Positions 17,030 to 24,292 of a stretch of 58,756 nt of DNA are shown piece by piece. The position numbers and the translations under genes are program-made. The notes beneath the pieces are model-generated. The model searched no databases. It was not told the DNA's origin and saw only the letters and a program-made list of their open reading frames with translations. Numbering within the stretch: position 1 is the first letter of the stretch; each line of letters begins with the position of its first letter. This DNA comes from an uncultured Ruminococcus sp. GTDB lineage: Bacteria > Bacillota > Clostridia > Oscillospirales > Acutalibacteraceae. Location of the stretch: contig CADBYC010000009.1 of assembly GCA_902798755.1 (NCBI GenBank), positions 1-58,756 of the forward strand, in the 5' to 3' direction.

Positions 17030-17451
17030 AGTGGGAGTATAAGGACTGTCAATACGGCGATATCATCCGCGTCAAGCTCGGCTCCGTCTATCACTACGGT
17101 ATTTTTGTCAGCGATAATGAGGTGATCGCATTCGGTCTCCCTCCGACAGCCGAGAACCTGCAAAATCAGCAGGCGATCAAGGTGCTCGCTACCGATATCA
17201 ACGTTTTCTCCTACGGTAATCTTGTCGAGACCGCTGTGCTTTCTTTCAAAGAACGTATGAAGCGCCGCAGTCCCGAGCAGACCGTAACCCTTGCCAGAGA
17301 GCGTATCGGCGAGGGCGGCTACAACATTATCCACAACAACTGCGAGCACTTCGTCAATGATGTTGTATTTGGCGAGAAGGTATCACAGCAGGAGCGCTCC
17401 GTCCGCGAGAAGTGGCGTCGCTTTCAGTCTGAGAAATCCAACGATCAATGA
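17026..17451 (+). CDS. LRAT-like (NlpC/P60 superfamily) acyltransferase
   Basis: 141 residues. 'GSVYHYGIFV' holds the conserved His and 'NNCEHFVN' the catalytic Cys of the lecithin-retinol-acyltransferase domain, a permuted papain fold. Members form an acyl-thioester on Cys and transfer it to an amine or hydroxyl. Next to an ACP and an acyl-activating enzyme, an acyl-ACP donor is the natural guess. No signal peptide is present, so it acts in the cytoplasm. Alternatively it could be a hydrolase. It shares 4 bases with the ACP gene. Confidence 0.85.
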   Translation: MKWEYKDCQYGDIIRVKLGSVYHYGIFVSDNEVIAFGLPPTAENLQNQQAIKVLATDINVFSYGNLVETAVLSFKERMKRRSPEQTVTLARERIGEGGYNIIHNNCEHFVNDVVFGEKVSQQERSVREKWRRFQSEKSNDQ

Positions 17452-17472
17452 TCCTTCAGAATAGGATATAAC

Positions 17473-18399
17473 ATGCTATACATTTATCTGTTACTTGGCC
17501 TGATACTGTTTTTGATCATCTTTGTTTTCGCACCGGCGGCGGTATGCTATCGGTCTGTTTTCGGGCGCAGAAAAACACTCCCGCTCGACAGCGAAAAGCT
17601 CTATAAGCCCGCTATCGAACCGTATAAAGAGAAGATGATCTCCGACCGCGACGCTCTGCAAGCGCATGGCTGTAAACGGTTGACGGTCACCGCCTACGAC
17701 GGCGTGAAGCTCTGCGGCGATTACTATGACCGCGGCGCTGACAAGACCGCGATCATGATACACGGCTACAACGCCGACCCTTATGTAAATCTCGTGTCGC
17801 CCGCAAAATGGCTCTTTGACGAGGGCTTCAACGTTCTTGTGATCTGTCACCGTGCGCATGGTGAGAGCGGCGGCGAACGCTGCGGAATGGGCTTGATCGA
17901 GAAGAACGACGTCCTGACGTGGCTCAGATTCATCTTGGACGAGAATCCCCGCCGGTATGTCCTGCTGTACGGTATGTCTATGGGCGGCACGACGCTCGCG
18001 TATCTTTCCAACTCGCTCGACGATCCGCGCGTACCGTGTATGGTCATCGACTGCGGTTATATTTCCACGGAAAATCAGCTTCGCCACGACGCAAAGCGCA
18101 TGCACATGCCGCCTTTGTTGATCCCCTTGATACGCCGACTCGGCATATGGGATCAGCATATCGATATCCGTGAGCGGTCAATAGACCATTTGAAAGAAGC
18201 GCAAAAGCCGATCCTCTTTATCCACGGCACCGCCGATCTCACCGTTCCTCTCGAAGAAGGAAAGCGCAATCTCGAAGCCTGTTCCTCTGAGAAGCGCATG
18301 ATCATCGTCGAGGATGGCGGCCATACCACCGCTTTTCAGACGAACGAGAAGCAGGTGACCGCTGAGATGGGGGAGTTCCTCCGTCAGTATTTCAAGTGA
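17473..18399 (+). CDS. membrane-anchored alpha/beta hydrolase in lipid operon
   Basis: 308 residues. An N-terminal hydrophobic segment (about 2-24), 'IHGYNAD' (oxyanion region), GMSMGG (nucleophile Ser near 171), HGTADLTVP (acid) and GGHTT (His) give a complete serine-hydrolase triad. It is paralogous to the hydrolases at 9.4 and 21.5 kb. As the last gene of the operon, 21 bases after the LRAT-like gene, it may release or edit the acyl product at the membrane. The substrate is unknown. Confidence 0.85.
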   Translation: MLYIYLLLGLILFLIIFVFAPAAVCYRSVFGRRKTLPLDSEKLYKPAIEPYKEKMISDRDALQAHGCKRLTVTAYDGVKLCGDYYDRGADKTAIMIHGYNADPYVNLVSPAKWLFDEGFNVLVICHRAHGESGGERCGMGLIEKNDVLTWLRFILDENPRRYVLLYGMSMGGTTLAYLSNSLDDPRVPCMVIDCGYISTENQLRHDAKRMHMPPLLIPLIRRLGIWDQHIDIRERSIDHLKEAQKPILFIHGTADLTVPLEEGKRNLEACSSEKRMIIVEDGGHTTAFQTNEKQVTAEMGEFLRQYFK

Positions 18400-18440
18400 G
18401 CTTTCACTGGCTCGTCTTTGTTTGTTGTTAGCTAAGTGTT

Positions 18441-18449
18441 TTATCCACA
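18441..18449 (+). promoter_or_regulatory. lone DnaA-box-like site
   Basis: TTATCCACA, a perfect match to the consensus DnaA box, in the 148-base gap before the DegV gene. CCACAG and CTGTGG around it could also pair as a small hairpin. One box alone may be chance. Confidence 0.3.
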
Positions 18450-18547
18450 GAGCTGATATTCATTCTGTGGAACTATAGATTATGTCAGTAAAATTGCCGC
18501 ATCCTTTCGTGCTGCGCAATATCATATAAAACAGAAAGGAAAAGAAT

Positions 18548-19483
18548 ATGAACGATTACATCATCATGGCGGACGCGGGCTGCGACCTCTCCGCTGAATT
18601 CCAGGAAAAATACGACGTCAAGGTCATCAACGGTCATCTGGTACTGCCCGGCAAGGGCGACGTGCCCTCTTTCATGAAGTGGGAGGACACGACCTTAGAG
18701 CAGTTCTATGCCGACCTCAAAAAGAACCCTTCCGACTACGCGACCGCTCCGCCCAATACGACAGAGTATGAGAACTTCTTTGAACCCTTTGTCAAAGAGG
18801 GAAAGGCGATCATCTGTGTGACTATTTCATCCACCATGAGCGGCTCCTTCGATTTCGCGACCGCCGCCCGCAAGAATATCCTCGCTAAATACCCCGACGC
18901 GAAAATCGAGCTGATCGATTCCATGCGTTTCGGCCCGGGCTTCGGCTTGATGGTGGTACACGCTTCTATCCTGCGTTCACAGGGCAAGAGCTTTGAAGAA
19001 GTGTCGCAGTATCTTGTAAAGAACCGCAACCGCTTCCATCAGGCGGGCTGGCTTGACGACCTCAGCTTTGTCGCAAAAAAGGGCAGACTGACCCATTCCA
19101 AGGCGTTCTTCGGCACGCTCGCGGGCATCAAGCCCATCGGCGAATTCGACTCCGGCGGCATGACCACCGTCCTCGGCAAGGCAAAGGGCGCAAAGGCGGC
19201 ATATGCCGTCCTGCTCAAGTACATCGAAGCGACGATCGAAAATCCTGAGGAGCAGTATATCTTCATCGCTCAGTCCTCGCGCTATCCGCAGGCTGAGGCG
19301 TATAAGAAGATGCTCGAAGAGAAGTTCAGCCCCAAGGGTGTATTTATCATCGACGTGTTCCCGTTCTGCGGTATCAACGTCGGCCCCGGACTGATGGCGG
19401 CTTATTATATGGGCAAGCCGATCTCCGACGATCTGAGCACCGAGCGTGAGCTGATCGAGCGGTTCATCGCCGAGTCGAAGTAA
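18548..19483 (+). CDS. DegV family fatty-acid-binding protein (FakB-like)
   Basis: 311 residues. 'TISSTMSGS' (about 92-100) is the carboxylate-binding segment of DegV proteins, and 'DDLSFVAKKGRL' (about 170) the second signature. DegV/FakB proteins hold a fatty acid for phosphorylation by FakA. A FakA-type gene lies 250 bases downstream and a lipid operon upstream, which supports that role. The start follows AGAAAGGAAAAG. It is slightly longer than typical DegV proteins (about 280). Fatty-acid specificity cannot be read. Confidence 0.85.
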   Translation: MNDYIIMADAGCDLSAEFQEKYDVKVINGHLVLPGKGDVPSFMKWEDTTLEQFYADLKKNPSDYATAPPNTTEYENFFEPFVKEGKAIICVTISSTMSGSFDFATAARKNILAKYPDAKIELIDSMRFGPGFGLMVVHASILRSQGKSFEEVSQYLVKNRNRFHQAGWLDDLSFVAKKGRLTHSKAFFGTLAGIKPIGEFDSGGMTTVLGKAKGAKAAYAVLLKYIEATIENPEEQYIFIAQSSRYPQAEAYKKMLEEKFSPKGVFIIDVFPFCGINVGPGLMAAYYMGKPISDDLSTERELIERFIAESK

Positions 19484-19491
19484 TACAAAAG

Positions 19492-19537
19492 AACAGAGCA
19501 GCGTCATTCCGTTTACCGATCAACGGCGCTGCTGTTT
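19492..19537 (+). terminator. terminator after the DegV gene
   Basis: GCAGCG pairs with CGCTGC around a long loop, with AACAG and CTGTT extending the stem, followed by the palindromic repeat at 19538. Confidence 0.5.
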
Positions 19538-19703
19538 ATACTAATCCTTAATAAAAATCTTTATCATCTATTGCGCTATATTTCGTATAGCTTTGTTGGG
19601 CTCCTTGACAGGCGCCAGCCTGTCTGCGTCTCCCGTCGCGCTATCCGAAATATATCAATATATCACTAATATCTGATTAAATCTTTTTATCAAGGATTAG
19701 TAT
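19538..19703. repeat. palindromic MITE-like element, copy 1 (166 bp)
   Basis: The ends ATACTAATCCTT and AAGGATTAGTAT are exact inverted repeats; matching continues inward with A/T changes. The centre contains CTTGACAGGCGCCAGCCTGTC, itself largely self-complementary. There is no coding capacity. It lies between the DegV and fakA genes and ends 28 bases before fakA. Copies 2 and 3 are at 29.0 and 41.1 kb. Confidence 0.75.
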
Positions 19704-19731
19704 TATCTCTGAAAGATTGGTAGTCTGATAT

Positions 19732-21372
19732 ATGTCAACAAGAAGAATCAACGGAATCCATCTGGAGAAGATGGTCAAAAACGGTCTTGCTGTTTTACAG
19801 CGGCACGAGGACGAGGTCAATCGGCTGAACGTCTTTCCTGTTCCCGACGGCGATACGGGCACGAATATGGTGCTCACCCTCGGCAACGGTATCCGCTACG
19901 CAAAGTCGAGCGAGGACGCGGGTGCGTATCTCAGGAGTCTTTCCGACGGTATGCTCCTCGGCGCGCGTGGAAATTCAGGCGTGATCCTGTCGCAGTTTTT
20001 CAAGGGCTTTGCGGTCGAACTGACGCGCTCGCCCCTGATCGGTCCGGGAGAACTGAGGAACGGTCTGATCCGCGGCTACCGCTGTGCGTATGACGCGGTC
20101 GTCCACCCTGTAGAGGGCACGATCCTGTCCGTCGCACGCGAGGGTATCGAGCATATCCGCACCCAGATCACCCGCAATTCCTCTATCGAAAGCATCCTCT
20201 CCATGTACATTGCCGAAATGCGCAAGACCCTTTCCTTTACGCCTGAGATGCTCAGCGTACTCAAGGAGGCGGGGGTCGTCGACAGCGGCGCTTACGGTTT
20301 TATCCTGATCTTTGAGGGTATGCTGAAATGCTTATACGGCGAGGTGATCGATCCCAAGGAGCTGCCCTTGCCGCAGACTCAGCCGCCTGTTGATCTGTCC
20401 TTGTTCAATGAGAATTCAGAATTCAGCGATGGCTACTGCACCGAGTTCATCCTGCAAAGATTAGTCAATTCAAAGTACAGGCAGGATTTCAACAAGGACG
20501 ATTTCATCGCTGAGTTGCGCTTCTACGGCAACTCGATTGCGGTCGTCGTCGATGGCACGCGCGTCAAGGTGCATATCCATACGCTCTATCCCGCTAAGGT
20601 GATCGCTTTTGCTCAGCAGTACGGCGAATTCCTGACCTTCAAGATGGATAACATGCAGGTACAGCATAACGAGCGCGACTTGATCGTTGAAAAGAAACAG
20701 GAGCACAAGCCGCTGGCGGTGATCGCTGTCGTCAACGGCGAGGGGCTGCACACGCTGTTCTCCAATCTCGGCTGTGATATCGTAATCGACGGCGGTACGA
20801 CGATGAATACCTCATCCGCGGAATTCGTCGAAGCGTTCTCTCAGGTGGACGCCGACGCGATCGTCGTCCTGCCCAATAATCCCAATATTATTCTTGCCGC
20901 GAACCAGGCGGTCGAGTTGAGCAAGCGGAAGAACGTGACGGTCATTGAGTCGAGGAGCGTGGCGCAGGGGTACTTCGCAATGGCGATGGATATCCCCGAC
21001 AGCGACGATACCGCGTTCCGTATCTCTCAGATGCAGAGCGGTATCGCTGATATCGCGACCATCAGCCAGACGGTCGCCTCGCGTGATTATAGCTTTCATG
21101 AGATCAGTTGCCGCAAGGGCGACGAGATCGCGCTTCTTGACAGTGAGATCGTCAGCGTCGGCTACGATTATGCCAAGACGATCCTCGATACGATGGCTGT
21201 CATCGAGGATATCGACGATAAAGAAACCTGCGTACTGTTCCGCGGTATCGGCGTTCCCGAGGAGAGAGAACAGGAGCTCTATGAGCTTCTGTCCGCGAAG
21301 TATCCGATGATGGATTTTGAGTTCATCGACGGCAAGCAGGAGATCTATCACTGGATCATCGGTATCACTTGA
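19732..21372 (+). CDS. fakA: fatty acid kinase FakA (DAK2/DegV fusion)
   Basis: 546 residues, the usual length of FakA/YloV. Residues 1-200 are the ATP-binding DAK2 domain with PVPDGDTGTNM (36-46, metal-binding Asp residues) and GARGNSG (77-83). A middle domain (about 210-310) and a C-terminal DegV-like domain (about 315-546) complete the family layout. FakA phosphorylates a fatty acid held by FakB, giving acyl-phosphate for phospholipid synthesis by PlsX/PlsY; plsY is present at 53.2 kb. No strong ribosome site is seen. The repeat upstream separates it from the DegV gene. Confidence 0.9.
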   Translation: MSTRRINGIHLEKMVKNGLAVLQRHEDEVNRLNVFPVPDGDTGTNMVLTLGNGIRYAKSSEDAGAYLRSLSDGMLLGARGNSGVILSQFFKGFAVELTRSPLIGPGELRNGLIRGYRCAYDAVVHPVEGTILSVAREGIEHIRTQITRNSSIESILSMYIAEMRKTLSFTPEMLSVLKEAGVVDSGAYGFILIFEGMLKCLYGEVIDPKELPLPQTQPPVDLSLFNENSEFSDGYCTEFILQRLVNSKYRQDFNKDDFIAELRFYGNSIAVVVDGTRVKVHIHTLYPAKVIAFAQQYGEFLTFKMDNMQVQHNERDLIVEKKQEHKPLAVIAVVNGEGLHTLFSNLGCDIVIDGGTTMNTSSAEFVEAFSQVDADAIVVLPNNPNIILAANQAVELSKRKNVTVIESRSVAQGYFAMAMDIPDSDDTAFRISQMQSGIADIATISQTVASRDYSFHEISCRKGDEIALLDSEIVSVGYDYAKTILDTMAVIEDIDDKETCVLFRGIGVPEEREQELYELLSAKYPMMDFEFIDGKQEIYHWIIGIT

Positions 21373-21386
21373 TGGTTTAGAACAAA

Positions 21387-21402
21387 TGTTTCACGTGAAA
21401 CA
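21387..21402. other. parS: parS site for ParB/Spo0J
   Basis: TGTTTCACGTGAAACA is a perfect match to the 16-bp parS consensus bound by ParB/Spo0J. AAA and TTT flanks extend the perfect palindrome to 22 bp (21384-21405). It is intergenic, 14 bases after fakA. parS sites usually cluster near the replication origin. Confidence 0.9.
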
Positions 21403-21497
21403 TTTGGATAGGTCAATCGGTTTTATGCAAAAGAATTAATCAACTATCATTGACTCAGATTGACACCGCTGTCGGTCTGTTGAAATAAGGAGGCAGT

Positions 21498-22436
21498 ATG
21501 CCTTTTTGGATTTGGATCATTATTATCGCGGTCATCGTGTTCGGCATTTTGCCGTTGCCGATACTGGGCTTTTATCTCTATTCCGTCCTGCTGGTGAGGA
21601 CGTCTAAAAAGAAATGGGGCAGAGAGTGCAGTATCCCCGATGACGAAGAATACAAGTGCATGTTTGACATCGGTATCGCTTGGGATGAACGATATGCTTC
21701 CCGCAAACAGCCCGTCGAGATCGAAAGCGACGGACTAAAGCTCGTCGGCGAGTACTTTGACTTTGGTTCCGATACCTCTGTCATCATCATTGCGGGCAGA
21801 ATGGAATCGCTTTTGTATTCCTACTACTTTGCTGAGCCGTACCGAAAGCTCGGATATAACATACTCGTGATCGATAACCGCGCTCATGGCCTGTCACAGG
21901 GCAGGTTCCTGTCGCTCGGACATAATGAGTACCGCGATATACTCAAATGGGGCGAATTGCTCCATGATCAGTTTCATCAGAGAAGCATCGTGATCCACGG
22001 TATCTGTATCGGCTCATGCGTCGGCTTGTTTGCGTTGTGCTCGCCCGACTGTCCCGATTACTTCAAGGGGATCGTTGCCGAGGGAATGTTCACGACCTTC
22101 CATGATTCCTTTGTCAATCATCTTGTGGACGGTCATCACCCCATCGAGCCCGCGACCTTCTTTGTCATGAATTATATCAAGCTGTTCACGGGCGCCGATG
22201 TCGTGCACGACGGACCGCTGTATCGGATCAATCGGCTCAAAAGACCGATCCTGTTCTTACACAGCAAGCAGGACGTCTTTTCGCTCCCTGAAGAAGTACA
22301 GCAGGTGTATGACCGCTGTCAGAGTGAGAAGAAGCTCGTCTGGTTTGAAAAAGGCGACCATTCCCGCGTGCGAATCAACGCACCTGAAAGATATGACGAA
22401 ACTGTAATTGACTTTTTCAGCCACTTGGATATATAA
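21498..22436 (+). CDS. alpha/beta hydrolase paralogue with Cys at nucleophile site
   Basis: 312 residues. An N-terminal membrane segment (about 2-30), 'VIDNRAHGLSQG' like its paralogues, and an elbow that reads HGICIGSC, so the expected nucleophile Ser is Cys (about residue 173). Asp in SKQDVFSLP and His in KGDHSR complete a possible triad. The oxyanion region is also altered ('IIAGRMES'). It might be a cysteine hydrolase, a weak enzyme, or a non-catalytic binder. The start follows AAGGAGG. The neighbours are fakA and a zinc-ribbon protein. Confidence 0.75.
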   Translation: MPFWIWIIIIAVIVFGILPLPILGFYLYSVLLVRTSKKKWGRECSIPDDEEYKCMFDIGIAWDERYASRKQPVEIESDGLKLVGEYFDFGSDTSVIIIAGRMESLLYSYYFAEPYRKLGYNILVIDNRAHGLSQGRFLSLGHNEYRDILKWGELLHDQFHQRSIVIHGICIGSCVGLFALCSPDCPDYFKGIVAEGMFTTFHDSFVNHLVDGHHPIEPATFFVMNYIKLFTGADVVHDGPLYRINRLKRPILFLHSKQDVFSLPEEVQQVYDRCQSEKKLVWFEKGDHSRVRINAPERYDETVIDFFSHLDI

Positions 22437-22570
22437 TGATTTTATTGATAACCCGCTGTCAGCTGACGACGGTTATCATACGTTCATTCTGATTCGCAGT
22501 TGATATCCTATGAGAGCGGATCGGTTATATCAACCGCCGTTTTATCGGCCGAAATTATAGGAGGAAATAT

Positions 22571-23359
22571 ATGATTTGTAAACAGTGTGGTAACGAAGTC
22601 GGCCCTGACGCGAAGTTCTGTGCCGTTTGCGGTACGCGTGTTGAACGCGTAGATGTTGAGCCTCAGCAGGTTCAGTCTGTTGAGGAGCCGCAGGTCGCTC
22701 AGCCTGTAGAACAGCCGCAGTATGCTCAGCCTGTAGAACAGCCGCAGTACGCACAGCCTGTCGAACAGGTACAGTATGCTCAGCCTGCAGAACAGCCGCA
22801 GTATGCTCAGCCTGTAGAACAGCCGCAGTATGCTCAGCCTGTCGAGCAGCCCCAGTACGCGCAGCCTGTCGAACAGGTACAGTATGCTCAGCCTGTCACA
22901 CCGCCTCAGCAGTATGGACAGCAGCCTTATAATCAGCCTCAGCAGAATCAACCTTATGGTCAGCAGCCTTACGGTCAGCCTCAGCAGTATCAGCAGTATG
23001 GCCAGCAGCCTTACGGTCAGCAGCCGTATGGTCAACAGCAGTACGGTGCTCCCGTAGTAACTGATCCAGTAGAGCGCAGTATGTCAAAGAGCACTCTCGT
23101 TTTCGGTATCCTGGCTATCTCGTTTGCCTTTATTCCGTATATCAACTTCTTAGGCATCATCTTCGGCGCGATCGCGCTGAGCAAGGCAAAAGCTTATAAG
23201 AGAGCAGGCTATGTGCTCGCAGGCAGAGCTAATGTAGGTAAGATCCTTGGCTTGATCGGTTTGATCGTCGGTATCGTTTTCACCGTCATCTTTACGATCC
23301 TCATTATTGGCGCGATTGCCGCAGTAGCTTCTTACAGCAACTACAATTACTACTATTGA
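22571..23359 (+). CDS. zinc-ribbon, QP-rich repeat, membrane protein
   Basis: 262 residues. The N-terminal zinc ribbon has CKQCG (C3, C6) and CAVCG (C18, C21). A low-complexity middle (about 40-155) repeats 'QPQYAQPVE' and then 'QQPYGQ' units. The C-terminal 90 residues carry two membrane helices of the DUF4190 type. The zinc ribbon faces the cytoplasm if the tail inserts as expected. The start follows AGGAGG. The repeat region is expandable by slippage. Function unknown. Confidence 0.75.
   Translation: MICKQCGNEVGPDAKFCAVCGTRVERVDVEPQQVQSVEEPQVAQPVEQPQYAQPVEQPQYAQPVEQVQYAQPAEQPQYAQPVEQPQYAQPVEQPQYAQPVEQVQYAQPVTPPQQYGQQPYNQPQQNQPYGQQPYGQPQQYQQYGQQPYGQQPYGQQQYGAPVVTDPVERSMSKSTLVFGILAISFAFIPYINFLGIIFGAIALSKAKAYKRAGYVLAGRANVGKILGLIGLIVGIVFTVIFTILIIGAIAAVASYSNYNYYY
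22700..22912 (+). repeat. tandem coding repeats of 24-30 bases
   Basis: Near-identical units encoding QPQYAQPVEQ or VQYAQPVEQ occur about eight times, then QQPYGQ-type units continue to 23045. Copies differ mainly in synonymous third positions. Confidence 0.7.
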
Positions 23360-23374
23360 TCGGGCTTTCAGATC

Positions 23375-23402
23375 GGAGCTGTCGTTGTGACAGCTCCTTT
23401 TT
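23375..23402 (+). terminator. terminator
   Basis: GGAGCTGTC pairs with GACAGCTCC around a 5-base loop and is followed by TTTTT. Confidence 0.9.
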
Positions 23403-23461
23403 GCTTTGTATCGGTTATGAATGATCCTTATGTCAGGCTAAAGGTTGAGAATGATTAACAG

Positions 23462-23490
23462 TTGACTTTTTGACTGATAGATGGCATAAT
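23462..23490 (+). promoter_or_regulatory. promoter of the PqqD/S26 pair
   Basis: TTGACT, a 17-base spacer and CATAAT, 32 bases before the PqqD-like ATG. Confidence 0.6.
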
Positions 23491-23522
23491 CTTAAGATAA
23501 GATATTTTATGGATGTGAACAG

Positions 23523-23783
23523 ATGAAACTCAAAGATGAATTTATCGTACATAATATAGGAGAAGAAACGCTTCTGGTGCCGACTGCCGAAGCTTCATTT
23601 CACGGCTTGGTTCAGGGAAACAAAACGGTAGATGTGATCCTGAACTGTCTGGTGAAGGATACGACTGAGGAAGCCATCTTAGCGGTAATGAAAGAGAGAT
23701 TTGACGGCGATGAGGCGGACATGCGCGAGGATATCGCTGATGTGATCGCTCAGTTGCGCAAGATAGGGGCTATAGATGGCTAA
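23523..23783 (+). CDS. PqqD-like peptide chaperone
   Basis: 86 residues. The beta-rich N-terminus ('EFIVHNIGEETLLVPT') and the helical C-terminus ('VIAQLRKIGAI') match the winged-helix PqqD fold that presents precursor peptides to radical SAM or other modifying enzymes. No radical SAM enzyme or clear precursor peptide adjoins it. It overlaps the next gene by 8 bases. The promoter is directly upstream; the ribosome site is weak (GATGTGAACAG). Confidence 0.75.
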   Translation: MKLKDEFIVHNIGEETLLVPTAEASFHGLVQGNKTVDVILNCLVKDTTEEAILAVMKERFDGDEADMREDIADVIAQLRKIGAIDG

Positions 23784-24195
23784 TTCTTCATTTGAGAAAG
23801 TGATCGAGGAGAAGGGCGAACTGATCTATACTAACGTCGGCGACAGTATGTATCCGCTGATACGTCCGCGCGATCTCTTGGTCATCAAAAAGCCCGATCT
23901 GCCTTTGAAGCGGTTTGATATCCCGCTGTATAAGCGCGACAGCGGTCAGTATGTACTGCACCGTATCGTCAAGATCAAAAACGGCGAATACTATATCTGC
24001 GGCGATAACCGCGTCGGATATGAGAGAGGGATCACCGACAGTCATATCATCGGCGTACTGACTGACATCGTCCGCAACGGAGAGAAGATATCGGTCTACA
24101 GCTTCAAGAACCGTGTGTACGCTCGCTTCTGGTGCGGCTCCATGCTGCTCAGACGAGTCGTCTTTCGCGTCAGGAGAGTATTCGGAAAGAAATAA
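23776..24195 (+). CDS. S24/S26-like serine peptidase (signal-peptidase-like)
   Basis: 139 residues. VGDSMYPLIRPRD places a candidate nucleophile at Ser24; LHRIV has His62 where ER/SipW-type signal peptidases use His as general base; CGDNR (about 75-79) is the third signature. There is no N-terminal membrane anchor, unlike standard signal peptidases; a basic, hydrophobic C-terminus may bind the membrane. Overlap with the PqqD-like gene argues that the pair acts on the same peptide, perhaps leader removal. Confidence 0.8.
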   Translation: MANSSFEKVIEEKGELIYTNVGDSMYPLIRPRDLLVIKKPDLPLKRFDIPLYKRDSGQYVLHRIVKIKNGEYYICGDNRVGYERGITDSHIIGVLTDIVRNGEKISVYSFKNRVYARFWCGSMLLRRVVFRVRRVFGKK

Positions 24196-24292
24196 TTTGT
24201 TGTATCCTGCAATCTTTTGAACCCTTGCGGTGTTTATATATTGGCAGACTTGCGTTCTGATTACTGATACCAATTGAAAGAGAGAAAATAAT

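Noticed and set aside
22508-23087. Long opposite-strand frames in the QP-rich gene
   Set aside because: Repeat composition keeps several frames open; only the sense frame has a zinc ribbon, membrane helices and ribosome site.
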